Assembly: GCA_040384645.1 (NCBI GenBank)
Contig: JAZKIX010000220.1
Coordinates: 1-25,105, forward strand
Direction: 5' to 3'
Source: JAZKIX01 sp040384645
GTDB taxonomy: Bacteria > Pseudomonadota > Gammaproteobacteria > Burkholderiales > Burkholderiaceae_D
Length of the DNA stretch: 25,105 nt
Positions 15,687 through 23,391 of the stretch are shown piece after piece. Both the position numbers and the translations under genes were made by a program. The notes beneath the pieces were generated by a model. It was not told where the DNA came from and made no database searches. It was given only the letters and a program-made list of their open reading frames with translations. Within the stretch, counting starts at the first letter, position 1. Each line of letters opens with the position of its first letter.

Positions 15687-18410
15687 TTAAGCAGCTAGCA
15701 ATTGACGTAGTACGAACGGCAAGATGCCGCCATGTTTGTAGTAGTCGACTTCGATCGGCGTATCGATACGCAATAACAATGTAACGTTTTGGTCATGGCC
15801 GTTGGCCCGGTGGATGACCAAGGTTACCAATTGCTGCGGCTTGATCTCGCCTTCCAATCCAATCAAATCAAAGGTTTCGTTACCAGTAATGCCGAGTGAT
15901 TTGACGCTGTCTTCACCAATAAATTGCAGTGGCAACACGCCCATGCCAACTAGATTGGAACGGTGAATACGCTCGAACGAACGGGTAATCACCGCTTTCA
16001 CGCCCAACAATTGGGTGCCTTTGGCAGCCCAGTCGCGTGATGAGCCAGTGCCGTATTCTTCACCACCGAAAACCATGGTCGGCACGCCGTCTCCGACGTA
16101 GCGCATGGCTGCATCGTAGATTGACATTTGTTCGCCGGTCGGTTGATGGATCGTGATGCCGCCTTCAATGGCAGAGCCGTCGGCGCCCACCGGGATCATT
16201 TGATTCTTGATGCGCACATTGGCAAAGGTGCCGCGCATCATGATCTCGTGATTGCCGCGGCGAGAACCGTAGGAATTGAAGTCCGCTTTTAGTACGCCAT
16301 GTTCGGTCAGCCATTTACCAGCCGGGCTGGAATCTTTGATTGAACCGGCTGGCGAGATATGGTCGGTCGTGATCGAGTCGCCAAACACGCCCAAAGCGCG
16401 CGCACCTTGGATGCTGGTGGCCGCTGCAGCCGGTTCCATGGTGAAGTTGTCGAAGAATGGTGGCTCAGCGATATAGGTCGAAGTTGGCCAGTTATAGACT
16501 TGGCCGGAAGTGCTAGTAACTTTTTCCCACAACTTGCCCGGTGCGCCTTTGACGTCGGCGTAGTTTTCTTTAAAGGTCTTGGCATTCATCGCAAACTTCA
16601 TCAATTTCGCGATTTCTTTGCTGGTTGGCCAAATGTCGCCCAGAAATACATCTTTGCCGCCTTTGCCCTTGCCGACTGGCTCGGTCATCAGGTCGCGTGT
16701 CATGCTGCCAGCAATCGCGTAAGCCACGACCAACGGAGGCGAGGCGAGGAAGTTGGAACGGATGTTTTGATGAATCCGCGCTTCAAAGTTGCGGTTGCCT
16801 GACAGCACGGCCGAGACCACGATATCGTTCTTGATAATCGCTTCGTTCATGGCTGGCGTCAGGTCGCCGGCATTGCCGATGCAAGTAGTACAGCCGTAGG
16901 CAGTAACGCCGAAGCCAAGCTTTTCCAGGTAGGGCAGCAAGCCGGCAGCGGTCAGGTATTCGGTTACGACGCGCGATCCAGGGGCGAGCGAGGTTTTGAT
17001 ATGGGGCGAGACTTTCAGGCCAGCTTCGACCGCTTTTTTCGCCAGCAAACCAGCCGCCAGCATCACGCTAGGGTTGGATGTATTGGTGCATGAGGTGATC
17101 GCGGCGATGACGACATCGCCATTCTTGACTTTGACGCCATCGGTGACGTCATACACGGCATCGAGGTCTTCGATTTTCTTGTTGAAACCGTTTTCGGTGG
17201 TTGGCTTGGCAAACAATTCTGCGAAGTTGCCTTTGACATTGCCGATTTCGATACGGTCTTGCGGACGCTTAGGGCCGGCCAGGGATGGCGCTACCGTGCC
17301 GAGGTCGAGGCTGACAACATTGGTGTAATCGATTTCGCCCGATTTTGGTACGCCGAACAGTTTCTGTGCCTTGAAGTAGGCTTCGAATGCACCGATTTCA
17401 GCTTTGCTGCGGCCGGTGCCTTTGAAATAATCGATGGTCGCTTCGTCAACTGGGAAAAAGCCCATGGTGGCGCCGTATTCCGGCGCCATATTGGCGATGG
17501 TGGCGCGGTCGGTCAGCGACAGTGTGGAAGTGCCTTCGCCGAAGAATTCGACAAACTTACCGACTACTTTTTCTTTGCGCAGCAACTCTGTGATGGTCAA
17601 TACCAGATCGGTCGCGGTACAACCTTCGCGCAATTGTCCGGTCAGGTTGACGCCGACTACGTCTGGCGTCAAGAAATATACCGGTTGGCCCAGCATACCG
17701 GCTTCCGCCTCGATTCCGCCAACGCCCCAGCCGACAACGCCGATGCCGTTGATCATTGTTGTATGCGAGTCAGTGCCCACTAAGGTGTCTGGGTAGTAGA
17801 TATCAGCGGCTTTGCCGTTTTTCTTTTGATGGACCCCGCGTGCCAGGTATTCCAGATTGACCTGATGCACGATGCCGAAGCCTGGTGGCACAACGCCGAA
17901 AGTGTCAAAGGCTTGCATGCCCCATTTCATAAACTGGTAGCGCTCGTTATTGCGCGAAAATTCCAGCTTCATATTTAGGTCCAGCGCTTTTTTTTCGCGG
18001 AAATGGTCGATGGTGACCGAGTGGTCGACCACCAGATCGACCGGCACCAAAGGCTCGATATTCTTTGGGTTCAAGCCCATCTTGCTTGCCACATTGCGCA
18101 TCGCTGCCAGATCGGCCAGCAACGGTACGCCGGTGAAGTCTTGCAGAACAACACGTGCCACTACGAAAGGGATTTCATCGGTGCGCTCGGCATTGGCGGA
18201 CCAGTTTGCCAATTGCTTGACGTGTTCTTCAGTTACTTTCTTGCCATCGCAATTGCGCAGTACTGATTCGAGCACAATGCGAATCGATACCGGCAGGCGC
18301 GAGAGGTTGATGCCGAGCGATTTTTCCAGCGCAGGAAGCGAATAGAATTTGCCCTTTTTTGTGTCTGAAAGTTTGAAATCCTTCAGTGTGTTCAAAGTGT
18401 TGCTGGCCAT
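15687..18410 (-). CDS. acnA: Aconitate hydratase A
   Basis: This 907-residue protein interconverts citrate and isocitrate in the TCA cycle. The cysteines that hold the 4Fe-4S cluster are Cys441 in SCTNTSNPSVM and Cys507/Cys510 in YGCTTCIGN, the spacing of the AcnA/IRP1 type. Other family marks are LVGTDSHTTMINGIGV, RGNHEIMMRGTFAN in the C-terminal swivel domain, and GEEYGTGSSRDWAAKG. The length is normal for AcnA. AAGGAG lies six bases before the ATG. It is the last gene of the mdh-lyase-MliC-like-acnA run and is followed by a strong terminator. A gap of 119 bases to the previous gene may hold its own promoter. Confidence 0.98.
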   Translation of the reverse strand: MASNTLNTLKDFKLSDTKKGKFYSLPALEKSLGINLSRLPVSIRIVLESVLRNCDGKKVTEEHVKQLANWSANAERTDEIPFVVARVVLQDFTGVPLLADLAAMRNVASKMGLNPKNIEPLVPVDLVVDHSVTIDHFREKKALDLNMKLEFSRNNERYQFMKWGMQAFDTFGVVPPGFGIVHQVNLEYLARGVHQKKNGKAADIYYPDTLVGTDSHTTMINGIGVVGWGVGGIEAEAGMLGQPVYFLTPDVVGVNLTGQLREGCTATDLVLTITELLRKEKVVGKFVEFFGEGTSTLSLTDRATIANMAPEYGATMGFFPVDEATIDYFKGTGRSKAEIGAFEAYFKAQKLFGVPKSGEIDYTNVVSLDLGTVAPSLAGPKRPQDRIEIGNVKGNFAELFAKPTTENGFNKKIEDLDAVYDVTDGVKVKNGDVVIAAITSCTNTSNPSVMLAAGLLAKKAVEAGLKVSPHIKTSLAPGSRVVTEYLTAAGLLPYLEKLGFGVTAYGCTTCIGNAGDLTPAMNEAIIKNDIVVSAVLSGNRNFEARIHQNIRSNFLASPPLVVAYAIAGSMTRDLMTEPVGKGKGGKDVFLGDIWPTSKEIAKLMKFAMNAKTFKENYADVKGAPGKLWEKVTSTSGQVYNWPTSTYIAEPPFFDNFTMEPAAAATSIQGARALGVFGDSITTDHISPAGSIKDSSPAGKWLTEHGVLKADFNSYGSRRGNHEIMMRGTFANVRIKNQMIPVGADGSAIEGGITIHQPTGEQMSIYDAAMRYVGDGVPTMVFGGEEYGTGSSRDWAAKGTQLLGVKAVITRSFERIHRSNLVGMGVLPLQFIGEDSVKSLGITGNETFDLIGLEGEIKPQQLVTLVIHRANGHDQNVTLLLRIDTPIEVDYYKHGGILPFVLRQLLAA

Positions 18411-18529
18411 AACCTCTCCTTATTGGTGACAAATTGAATGGTAAAAACGAATATTGCGTACTGATTTTGTGAACTATTTTGCTACTGCTTTTTATTGCTT
18501 ATTGCAGCATGACGCGTTTTATTGACGGC

Positions 18530-19057
18530 TCAGCTTTTGGGTGCATCGGGTGTTTCTGGCGCAGCAGGTTCTAATACTGCAGGGTTCGGCTCAGGTTTTA
18601 ATTGTTCCGGCGATTTACATTCATTGGCTAGTTGTTGCCCTTTTTTGGAATCGAGCAACATGCTTTTGGCTGGAATGCCAATCCAGACCAGTCCATAAAA
18701 CCGATTTTCAAACCGGTCGGCGCCAGTGCTGGTTTTAACCCGTGTCAAACGATGCAGGCGCTTTTTCCAGCGCAAGGCAATATGCAGATCGTCGCCGGCA
18801 TTGCGGTAAATCGTGACCTTATTGCCGAGTTCGCAGTCGTAATCGGTCGTAGGGAAATCAAGCGTATCTGGCTCTTTATCTTCATCGTCTTCAGCCAGGC
18901 TTGCAGGCGGGGAAGGAGCCAATTTTTTTGCCGCGCTGCGAATAGTTTTTTTTACTCGCGGCGCTGCTCCGGCCGCAACATCGGTGGCTGCCATCGCAGG
19001 TGCTTGCATGACCAACGCCGTAGCGATAGCACAGAAGAGGGCAGAGAACTTTTTCAT
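18530..19057 (-). CDS. Secreted MliC-like (C-type lysozyme inhibitor fold) protein
   Basis: This 175-residue protein starts with a clear Sec signal peptide (MKKFSALFCAIATALVMQ, cleavage after APAMAA). A basic and Ala/Pro-rich linker and an acidic stretch (EDDEDKEPD) follow. The folded part at about 73-150 begins with YDCELGNKVTIYRN and ends with QLANEC, two cysteines placed as in the MliC/PliC fold, with the middle pattern LHIALRWKKRLHRLTRV. The C-terminal tail is Pro/Glu-rich. There is no lipobox, so it would be soluble in the periplasm. True MliC proteins block host lysozyme; the active loop (SGxxY-like) is not clear here, so function is uncertain. Its place between TCA genes has no obvious reason. 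Confidence 0.7.
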   Translation of the reverse strand: MKKFSALFCAIATALVMQAPAMAATDVAAGAAPRVKKTIRSAAKKLAPSPPASLAEDDEDKEPDTLDFPTTDYDCELGNKVTIYRNAGDDLHIALRWKKRLHRLTRVKTSTGADRFENRFYGLVWIGIPAKSMLLDSKKGQQLANECKSPEQLKPEPNPAVLEPAAPETPDAPKS

Positions 19058-19130
19058 GAATGGTCACTCTTGAATACGCCAGTCGATCTGGGCGGTCGGG
19101 AGGTTGGTAGGCATGACGTTGCAGCGGTTA

Positions 19131-20102
19131 TCACATTAAGCCTACGGCCGAATCCGGCAGCGCCACGCCGTTTAATTTTGCGCGCTGCAACACGGTCCAA
19201 TAGTATCGGTAGCTGGCACGGTCATGCAATCGGCCATTTTGCTGGATCGGCGCCCAATCGGCGCTTTGCGCCTCGATCAGGATTGCGGCGGCTTCATTGA
19301 TTTCTGAGCTGCGCGGGACAAATGCCTTCAAGATCGGTTTGATCTGATCGGGATGGATGCTCCACATACGGCTGTAGCCGAATTCGCTATACGCGCGGTT
19401 GGCATCGCTGGCGACGACTGAGGTATCGCGGATTTCTGTAGTCACATTGTGCGATGGCACTTTGCCGTGCGCATGGCAGGCTGCCGCAATGTCGAGTTTT
19501 GCGCGCATGATCAGCGGATGGGCGAATTGCCCCGGACTGCGCATGGCATTGGCGGGAATCGCACCATAATGGGCTGAAACAAAATCCATGATGCCAAATG
19601 ACAGGCATTCCACCTGTCCTAAGGCAGCGATGGCATGGGCATCGGCCAGCGCGCCGTGGGTTTCGATCAACACATGCAACGGCAGACTGTTGCGGCCGGC
19701 TTTTTCTGCATGGTGATTGATGATGTCGAGCGCACTACGGACGTCGCCGACATTGTCAGCCTTGGGTAACACGAAATAGGCGACACGCAGACCTGCGTGT
19801 GCGCAAATAGCCGCAACGTCCTGCTCAAAAAAAGCACTGTTCAAATCATGAATGCGGGCACCGATACGGCCGAAATGATTTTCTTCGCTGCCGATCAAAC
19901 TTGCCACCAATTGAGCGTGCGCAGATTCGTCGCCAGCAGCGGCACCGTCTTCCAGATCGAAAGTAATATCAAATAAGGGGCCAAGCTCTTGTTGCAAAGC
20001 AAGCGATTTGCGGATCAACTTTTCTGATCCAGCATAGTGGTCGCAAACCGGTAAAGAAATCGGTTGGCGCGTGCCTTGAAATAAAACCTCGGATGGATGC
20101 AT
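19131..20102 (-). CDS. HpcH/HpaI aldolase / citrate lyase beta-like protein (CoA ester lyase family)
   Basis: This 323-residue protein belongs to the CitE-like TIM-barrel family. It has FDITFDLEDGAAAGDE, where the acidic residues bind Mg, the Arg-rich strand (GRIGARIHD), YFVLPKADNVGDV, the LHVLIETHGALADA strand with the metal-binding Glu, LSFGIMDFVSAH and the late SRMWSIHPDQI. Members cleave or form C-C bonds in CoA esters such as citramalyl-, malyl- or methylmalyl-CoA. There is no citD or citF nearby, so this is not a citrate lyase subunit in a normal complex. Lying between mdh and acnA it probably works on a TCA-related acyl-CoA, which is inference. The ribosome binding site is weak. Confidence 0.88.
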   Translation of the reverse strand: MHPSEVLFQGTRQPISLPVCDHYAGSEKLIRKSLALQQELGPLFDITFDLEDGAAAGDESAHAQLVASLIGSEENHFGRIGARIHDLNSAFFEQDVAAICAHAGLRVAYFVLPKADNVGDVRSALDIINHHAEKAGRNSLPLHVLIETHGALADAHAIAALGQVECLSFGIMDFVSAHYGAIPANAMRSPGQFAHPLIMRAKLDIAAACHAHGKVPSHNVTTEIRDTSVVASDANRAYSEFGYSRMWSIHPDQIKPILKAFVPRSSEINEAAAILIEAQSADWAPIQQNGRLHDRASYRYYWTVLQRAKLNGVALPDSAVGLM

Positions 20103-20290
20103 GTAGCTTACTGTTGTCGGGGTGTTGGAAGTGTCAAGTGCAGAAATGCTGTCTTGTTGTCGTTGTTTTTGCGTTCGGTCTAAGCGTTGGCTCTGAGCGA
20201 TATAAATATCCCATTAGCCGCTATCCAGTATTGGTAACAATCGGAAGTGCAGACCGATTGCGACCAATCCCTTAATGCTGATTTCTAAAC

Positions 20291-21280
20291 TTAACCGACC
20301 AAGTGCTTCACACCATCGCGCTCATCTTGCAATTCTTTCAGCGTCAAGTTGATACGTTCTTGCGAGAACGCATCAATTGTCAAACCTTCGACGATTTTGT
20401 ATTCGCCGTTTTCGGTGGTGACAGGAAAGCCGAACATCGTGTCTTGCGGGATGCCATAAGAGCCATCTGATGGAATGCCCATCGTGGTCCATTTGCCATT
20501 GGTACCCAGCAGCCAATCATGCACATGGTCGATTGCCGCATTGGCAGCCGATGCCGCTGAAGATAATCCGCGCGCCTCGATGATGGCAGCGCCGCGTTTA
20601 CCTACTGTTGGCAGGAATACGTCGCGGTTCCAGGCGTCGTCGTTGATCATGTCCTTAACCGATTGGCCGTCAATCGTGGCATAACGATAGTCGGCATACA
20701 TGGTTGGCGAGTGATTGCCCCAGACAAACATTTTTTCAACGGACGCGACTGGTTTGCCAGTTCTTGCCGCGACTTGCGATAGCGCGCGATTGTGATCCAG
20801 GCGGAGCATTGCGGTGAAGTTTTTGGCCGGCAGGTTTGGTGCGGATTTCATTGCGATATAAGCATTGGTATTGGCTGGATTGCCAACGACTAATACCTTG
20901 ACCTTGCGTGATGCGACTGCGTCGAGCGCCTTGCCTTGTACCGTGAAAATTTGTGCGTTGGCTTCGAGCAAATCTTTACGCTCCATGCCTGGGCCGCGTG
21001 GGCGCGCGCCAACCAACAGTGCGACGTCGATATCCTTAAACGCGGTCATTGGATCGGCATGTGCCGTCATGCCTGCCAGCAAAGGGAAAGCGCAGTCGTC
21101 AATTTCCATCATCACGCCTTTCAGCGCTTTCTGGGCTTTTTCGTCAGGGATTTCCAATAATTGCAAAATGACCGGCTGGTCTTTGCCAAGCATATCGCCG
21201 TTGGCGATGCGAAATAGCAATGAGTAACCGATTTGACCGGCAGCGCCGGTAACAGCAACACGCATAGGGGCTTTAGCCAT
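20291..21280 (-). CDS. mdh: Malate dehydrogenase
   Basis: This 329-residue enzyme oxidises malate to oxaloacetate with NAD. The Rossmann motif is VTGAAGQIGYSLLFRIA at 9-25. The active loop GARPRGPGMERKDLL carries the two substrate arginines, VVGNPANTNAYI follows, RLDHNRA carries the catalytic Asp-region, and WGNHSPTMY carries the catalytic His. This is the 'group 2' proteobacterial/Chlamydia-type Mdh of about 330 residues. GGAG lies seven bases before the ATG. It is the first gene of the minus-strand TCA run and is divergent from gntR across 369 bases that hold its promoter, so its leader would be about 265 bases long. Confidence 0.98.
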   Translation of the reverse strand: MAKAPMRVAVTGAAGQIGYSLLFRIANGDMLGKDQPVILQLLEIPDEKAQKALKGVMMEIDDCAFPLLAGMTAHADPMTAFKDIDVALLVGARPRGPGMERKDLLEANAQIFTVQGKALDAVASRKVKVLVVGNPANTNAYIAMKSAPNLPAKNFTAMLRLDHNRALSQVAARTGKPVASVEKMFVWGNHSPTMYADYRYATIDGQSVKDMINDDAWNRDVFLPTVGKRGAAIIEARGLSSAASAANAAIDHVHDWLLGTNGKWTTMGIPSDGSYGIPQDTMFGFPVTTENGEYKIVEGLTIDAFSQERINLTLKELQDERDGVKHLVG

Positions 21281-21314
21281 AATGAATCTCCAGAGTGGGA
21301 ATGAAAACGATGAC

Positions 21315-21334
21315 CGAACTAAATCGAACTAAAT
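21315..21334. repeat. Tandem 10-bp direct repeat in the mdh leader
   Basis: CGAACTAAAT occurs twice without spacing, 35 bases upstream of the mdh start. It may be chance or a binding site; no further copies are seen nearby. Confidence 0.5.
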
Positions 21335-21551
21335 ACATATGCTTCGTTCCATTGCGATTGCGTCGTCCACGCGCAGCGCAAGTGGTAACGGAAGGTGGCA
21401 ACACAATTATATGAACCTGTAATGATACCGTTGAAAAGCCGTAAAGTCAGTTTGGTGCGAGGCATTCAATTTTTATATTGCCCGATACTGTGAATGTTTT
21501 TGCAGTCAATACAGGGCATAAATGGCGGGCTTCTTACAATAATTGTTCGCG

Positions 21552-21580
21552 AGTGTAGGCGGCGCGTGATTATCTGTCAA
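21552..21580 (-). promoter_or_regulatory. Strong sigma-70 promoter for mdh
   Basis: On the minus strand a perfect -35 TTGACA (21575-21580) is followed after exactly 17 bases by TACACT (21552-21557). The start would be near 21545, giving a long mdh leader. The palindrome at 21594-21605 lies 14 bases upstream of the -35 box. The rest of the 369-base mdh-gntR space shows no gene. Confidence 0.7.
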
Positions 21581-21591
21581 TTAGTATCTTA

Positions 21592-21608
21592 TGTCTTATA
21601 TAAGATAT
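21592..21608. promoter_or_regulatory. Candidate operator of the GntR-family regulator
   Basis: TCTTATATAAGA (21594-21605) is a perfect 12-bp palindrome; with flanks the symmetry extends to ATG...TAT with one mismatch per side. It lies 45 bases before the gntR start, within its likely promoter (a TATAAC at 21608-21613 is the best -10), and just upstream of the divergent mdh promoter. Autorepression and control of mdh are both possible. That GntR binds here is inference from location and symmetry. Confidence 0.55.
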
Positions 21609-21649
21609 ATAACTAAAAGTGTATTTTACTGGACTCGGCAGGGGGTTTT

Positions 21650-22456
21650 GTGGTGAAATCTCAGGCTATGAGTACAGTCCTATCCAACTTGATGAATATT
21701 AGCTCGTCCGCTAGCAGTAGCGCTACGGTCGCTTCGAGTTCGCCCACCTTCAGTCCCCTGTATCAGCAAATCAAAGCCTTGATCACACAAAGTTTGCAAT
21801 CAGGCGAATGGAAGCCAGGTGAGTTAATCCCGAGCGAAGTGGAGTTGGCAACGCGATTCAAGGTTAGTCAAGGAACTGTGCGTAAAGCAATTGATGAGCT
21901 GGCCGCTGAGAATCTGGTGGTACGGCGTCAAGGTAAAGGGACATTTGTTGCGACGCACCATGAGGAGCGTTCGCAATTCAGATTCTTGCGACTGACCCCG
22001 GATCACGGTGCGCCCAATGCACCAGGCAATAAAATTATTGAAGTCAAGCGCATGCGGGCGCCGGCTGAAGTCGCCGCGCTGTTGGATATCAAGTCGGGTG
22101 ATTCAGTCATTTTCATCAAGCGCGTGCTGTCATTCGACGCCGTCGCTACCATTTTGGAAGAGCTTTGGTTGCCGGGGTCAATTTTCAAGGGGCTTACCGC
22201 AGAACGCCTGATTGAATACAAGGGCCCGATGTATGGCTTGTTTGAATCGGAGTTCGGTACCCGCATGATTCGCGCTGCGGAAAAAATCCGCGCTGTCAGC
22301 GCTAAAGAAGTCGCTGCTGAATTATTGCAGGTCGCCCTGCATACGCCTTTATTAAGCGTCGAGCGTGTTTCTTACACTTACGGCGACAAGCCGGTCGAGC
22401 TGCGTCGTGGTTTGTATTTGACTGAACAGCATCATTATAAAAATGAGCTGAGTTAA
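21650..22456 (+). CDS. GntR-family (HutC/UTRA type) transcriptional regulator
   Basis: This protein of up to 268 residues has a Ser/Thr-rich tail of about 35 residues. A winged-helix domain follows: PLYQQIKALITQSL, GELIPSEVELATRFKVSQGT, VRKAIDELAAENLVVRRQGKGTF (all in one run). A UTRA ligand domain then extends to the end, with SVIFIKRVLSF, ILEELWLPGSIF and LLSVERVSYTYGDKPVELRR. UTRA domains bind small metabolites. It probably senses a TCA- or acyl-CoA-related compound and controls the divergent mdh run and/or sdh genes; this is inference from position. The start is uncertain: GTG at 21650 or 21653, after AGGGGG, fits best, while ATG at 21668 lacks a good ribosome binding site. Confidence 0.9.
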   Translation: MVKSQAMSTVLSNLMNISSSASSSATVASSSPTFSPLYQQIKALITQSLQSGEWKPGELIPSEVELATRFKVSQGTVRKAIDELAAENLVVRRQGKGTFVATHHEERSQFRFLRLTPDHGAPNAPGNKIIEVKRMRAPAEVAALLDIKSGDSVIFIKRVLSFDAVATILEELWLPGSIFKGLTAERLIEYKGPMYGLFESEFGTRMIRAAEKIRAVSAKEVAAELLQVALHTPLLSVERVSYTYGDKPVELRRGLYLTEQHHYKNELS

Positions 22457-22520
22457 ATTCAGCTTGAGAAAAATATGTCGCTCAGGAAACTGATTTGCGC
22501 TTTGTCGGGCATAATTGTCG

Positions 22521-22537
22521 TTTGTGTGCCGCACAAA
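22521..22537. repeat. Small inverted repeat in the sdh leader
   Basis: TTTGTG and CACAAA flank a 5-base TGCCG spacer in the 148-base space between gntR and sdhC. It may be an operator or RNA hairpin for sdhCDAB. No convincing promoter pair is visible around it. Confidence 0.35.
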
Positions 22538-22604
22538 ACGAGCGAAATTTGCATGATTAATTATCACATAGTTAATAAAGTGTTTTGCCTAGGGAGGGCC
22601 TGTT

Positions 22605-23027
22605 ATGTCTGAAGTAGTAAAAGAGGGTGCCAAGGCCGACCGGCCGCAATTTAGCAATATTCACATTACACAACTCGCTAACTATCGCTTGCCGCTGGCC
22701 GGAATAGTGTCGATTTTGCACCGGATTAGCGGATTTTTAATGTTTTTGCTATTGCCGTTTGTCCTTTATTTGCTGGATCAAAGCCTTATTTCCGAATCCA
22801 CTTTTAATTATTTCAAGAGCTTTACCTCCGGCTGGTTGGTAAAACTCATTATTTTGGGATTGTGTTGGGGATATTTTCAGCATTTTTGCGCTGGCGTGCG
22901 CCACTTGATGATGGATGCGCATATCGGACTCGATAAAGACAGTGCGCGTAAATCTGCGGCGTCGGTATTGTCTGTCACCTTTTTCTTGACTGTGCTGGTC
23001 GCACTGAAATTGTTTGGAGTATTTTAA
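22605..23027 (+). CDS. sdhC: Succinate dehydrogenase cytochrome b556 subunit
   Basis: This 140-residue inner-membrane subunit of complex II has three membrane helices (about 31-58, 76-96, 118-138). YRLPLAGIVSILHRISG is the family signature, with the Ser and Arg that shape the quinone site. HFCAGVRHLMMD at 93-104 contains the expected heme ligand His93. It anchors the flavoprotein and iron-sulfur subunits and passes electrons to ubiquinone. AGGGAGG lies upstream of the ATG. The stop overlaps the sdhD start by one base (TAATG), so the two are coupled. Confidence 0.97.
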   Translation: MSEVVKEGAKADRPQFSNIHITQLANYRLPLAGIVSILHRISGFLMFLLLPFVLYLLDQSLISESTFNYFKSFTSGWLVKLIILGLCWGYFQHFCAGVRHLMMDAHIGLDKDSARKSAASVLSVTFFLTVLVALKLFGVF

Positions 23028-23389
23028 TGGCGAATAATATCGGCCCAAAACGTGTCGTGGTCGGCGCGCATTATGGATTGCGCGATTGGCTGGCACAACG
23101 CGTAACAGCCGTTGTAATGATACTTTTCACAGCCATTTTGCTAGTGGCGTTCCTGACTGGCAATAAATTTAATTACGAAGGCTGGGCAGGTTTGTTTGCG
23201 CAGCAATGGTTCAAGATTTTTAGTTTTGTGACCTTCGTTGCGCTGTTTTATCACGTATGGGTTGGTATGCGAGATATCTGGATGGACTATGTTCATTCGC
23301 TCGCGTTGCGCCTTGCGTTACAAGTTGCCACTCTGATGTGGCTGATCGGTTGTGCCGGTTGGACGGTACAGATTCTCTGGAGAATGTAA
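23027..23389 (+). CDS. sdhD: Succinate dehydrogenase hydrophobic membrane anchor subunit
   Basis: This 120-residue second membrane anchor of complex II has the typical GLRDWLAQRVTAVVM helix start, then FVALFYHVWVGMRDIWMDYV. The latter contains the His that can contact heme b and the Asp-Tyr pair of the quinone site. Three membrane helices are visible (about 24-44, 61-82, 93-115). It starts in TAATG overlap with sdhC and ends two bases before the sdhA GTG, so it is in the same operon. Confidence 0.97.
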   Translation: MANNIGPKRVVVGAHYGLRDWLAQRVTAVVMILFTAILLVAFLTGNKFNYEGWAGLFAQQWFKIFSFVTFVALFYHVWVGMRDIWMDYVHSLALRLALQVATLMWLIGCAGWTVQILWRM

Positions 23390-23391
23390 TC

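Noticed and set aside
20112..20137. TTGACA on the minus strand upstream of the citE-like gene as a promoter
   Set aside because: No acceptable -10 follows at 16-18 bases, and it lies too close to the start codon.
22446..22464. Hairpin AGCTGA/TCAGCT at the end of gntR as a terminator
   Set aside because: Only six base pairs, overlaps the stop codon and has no T tract.
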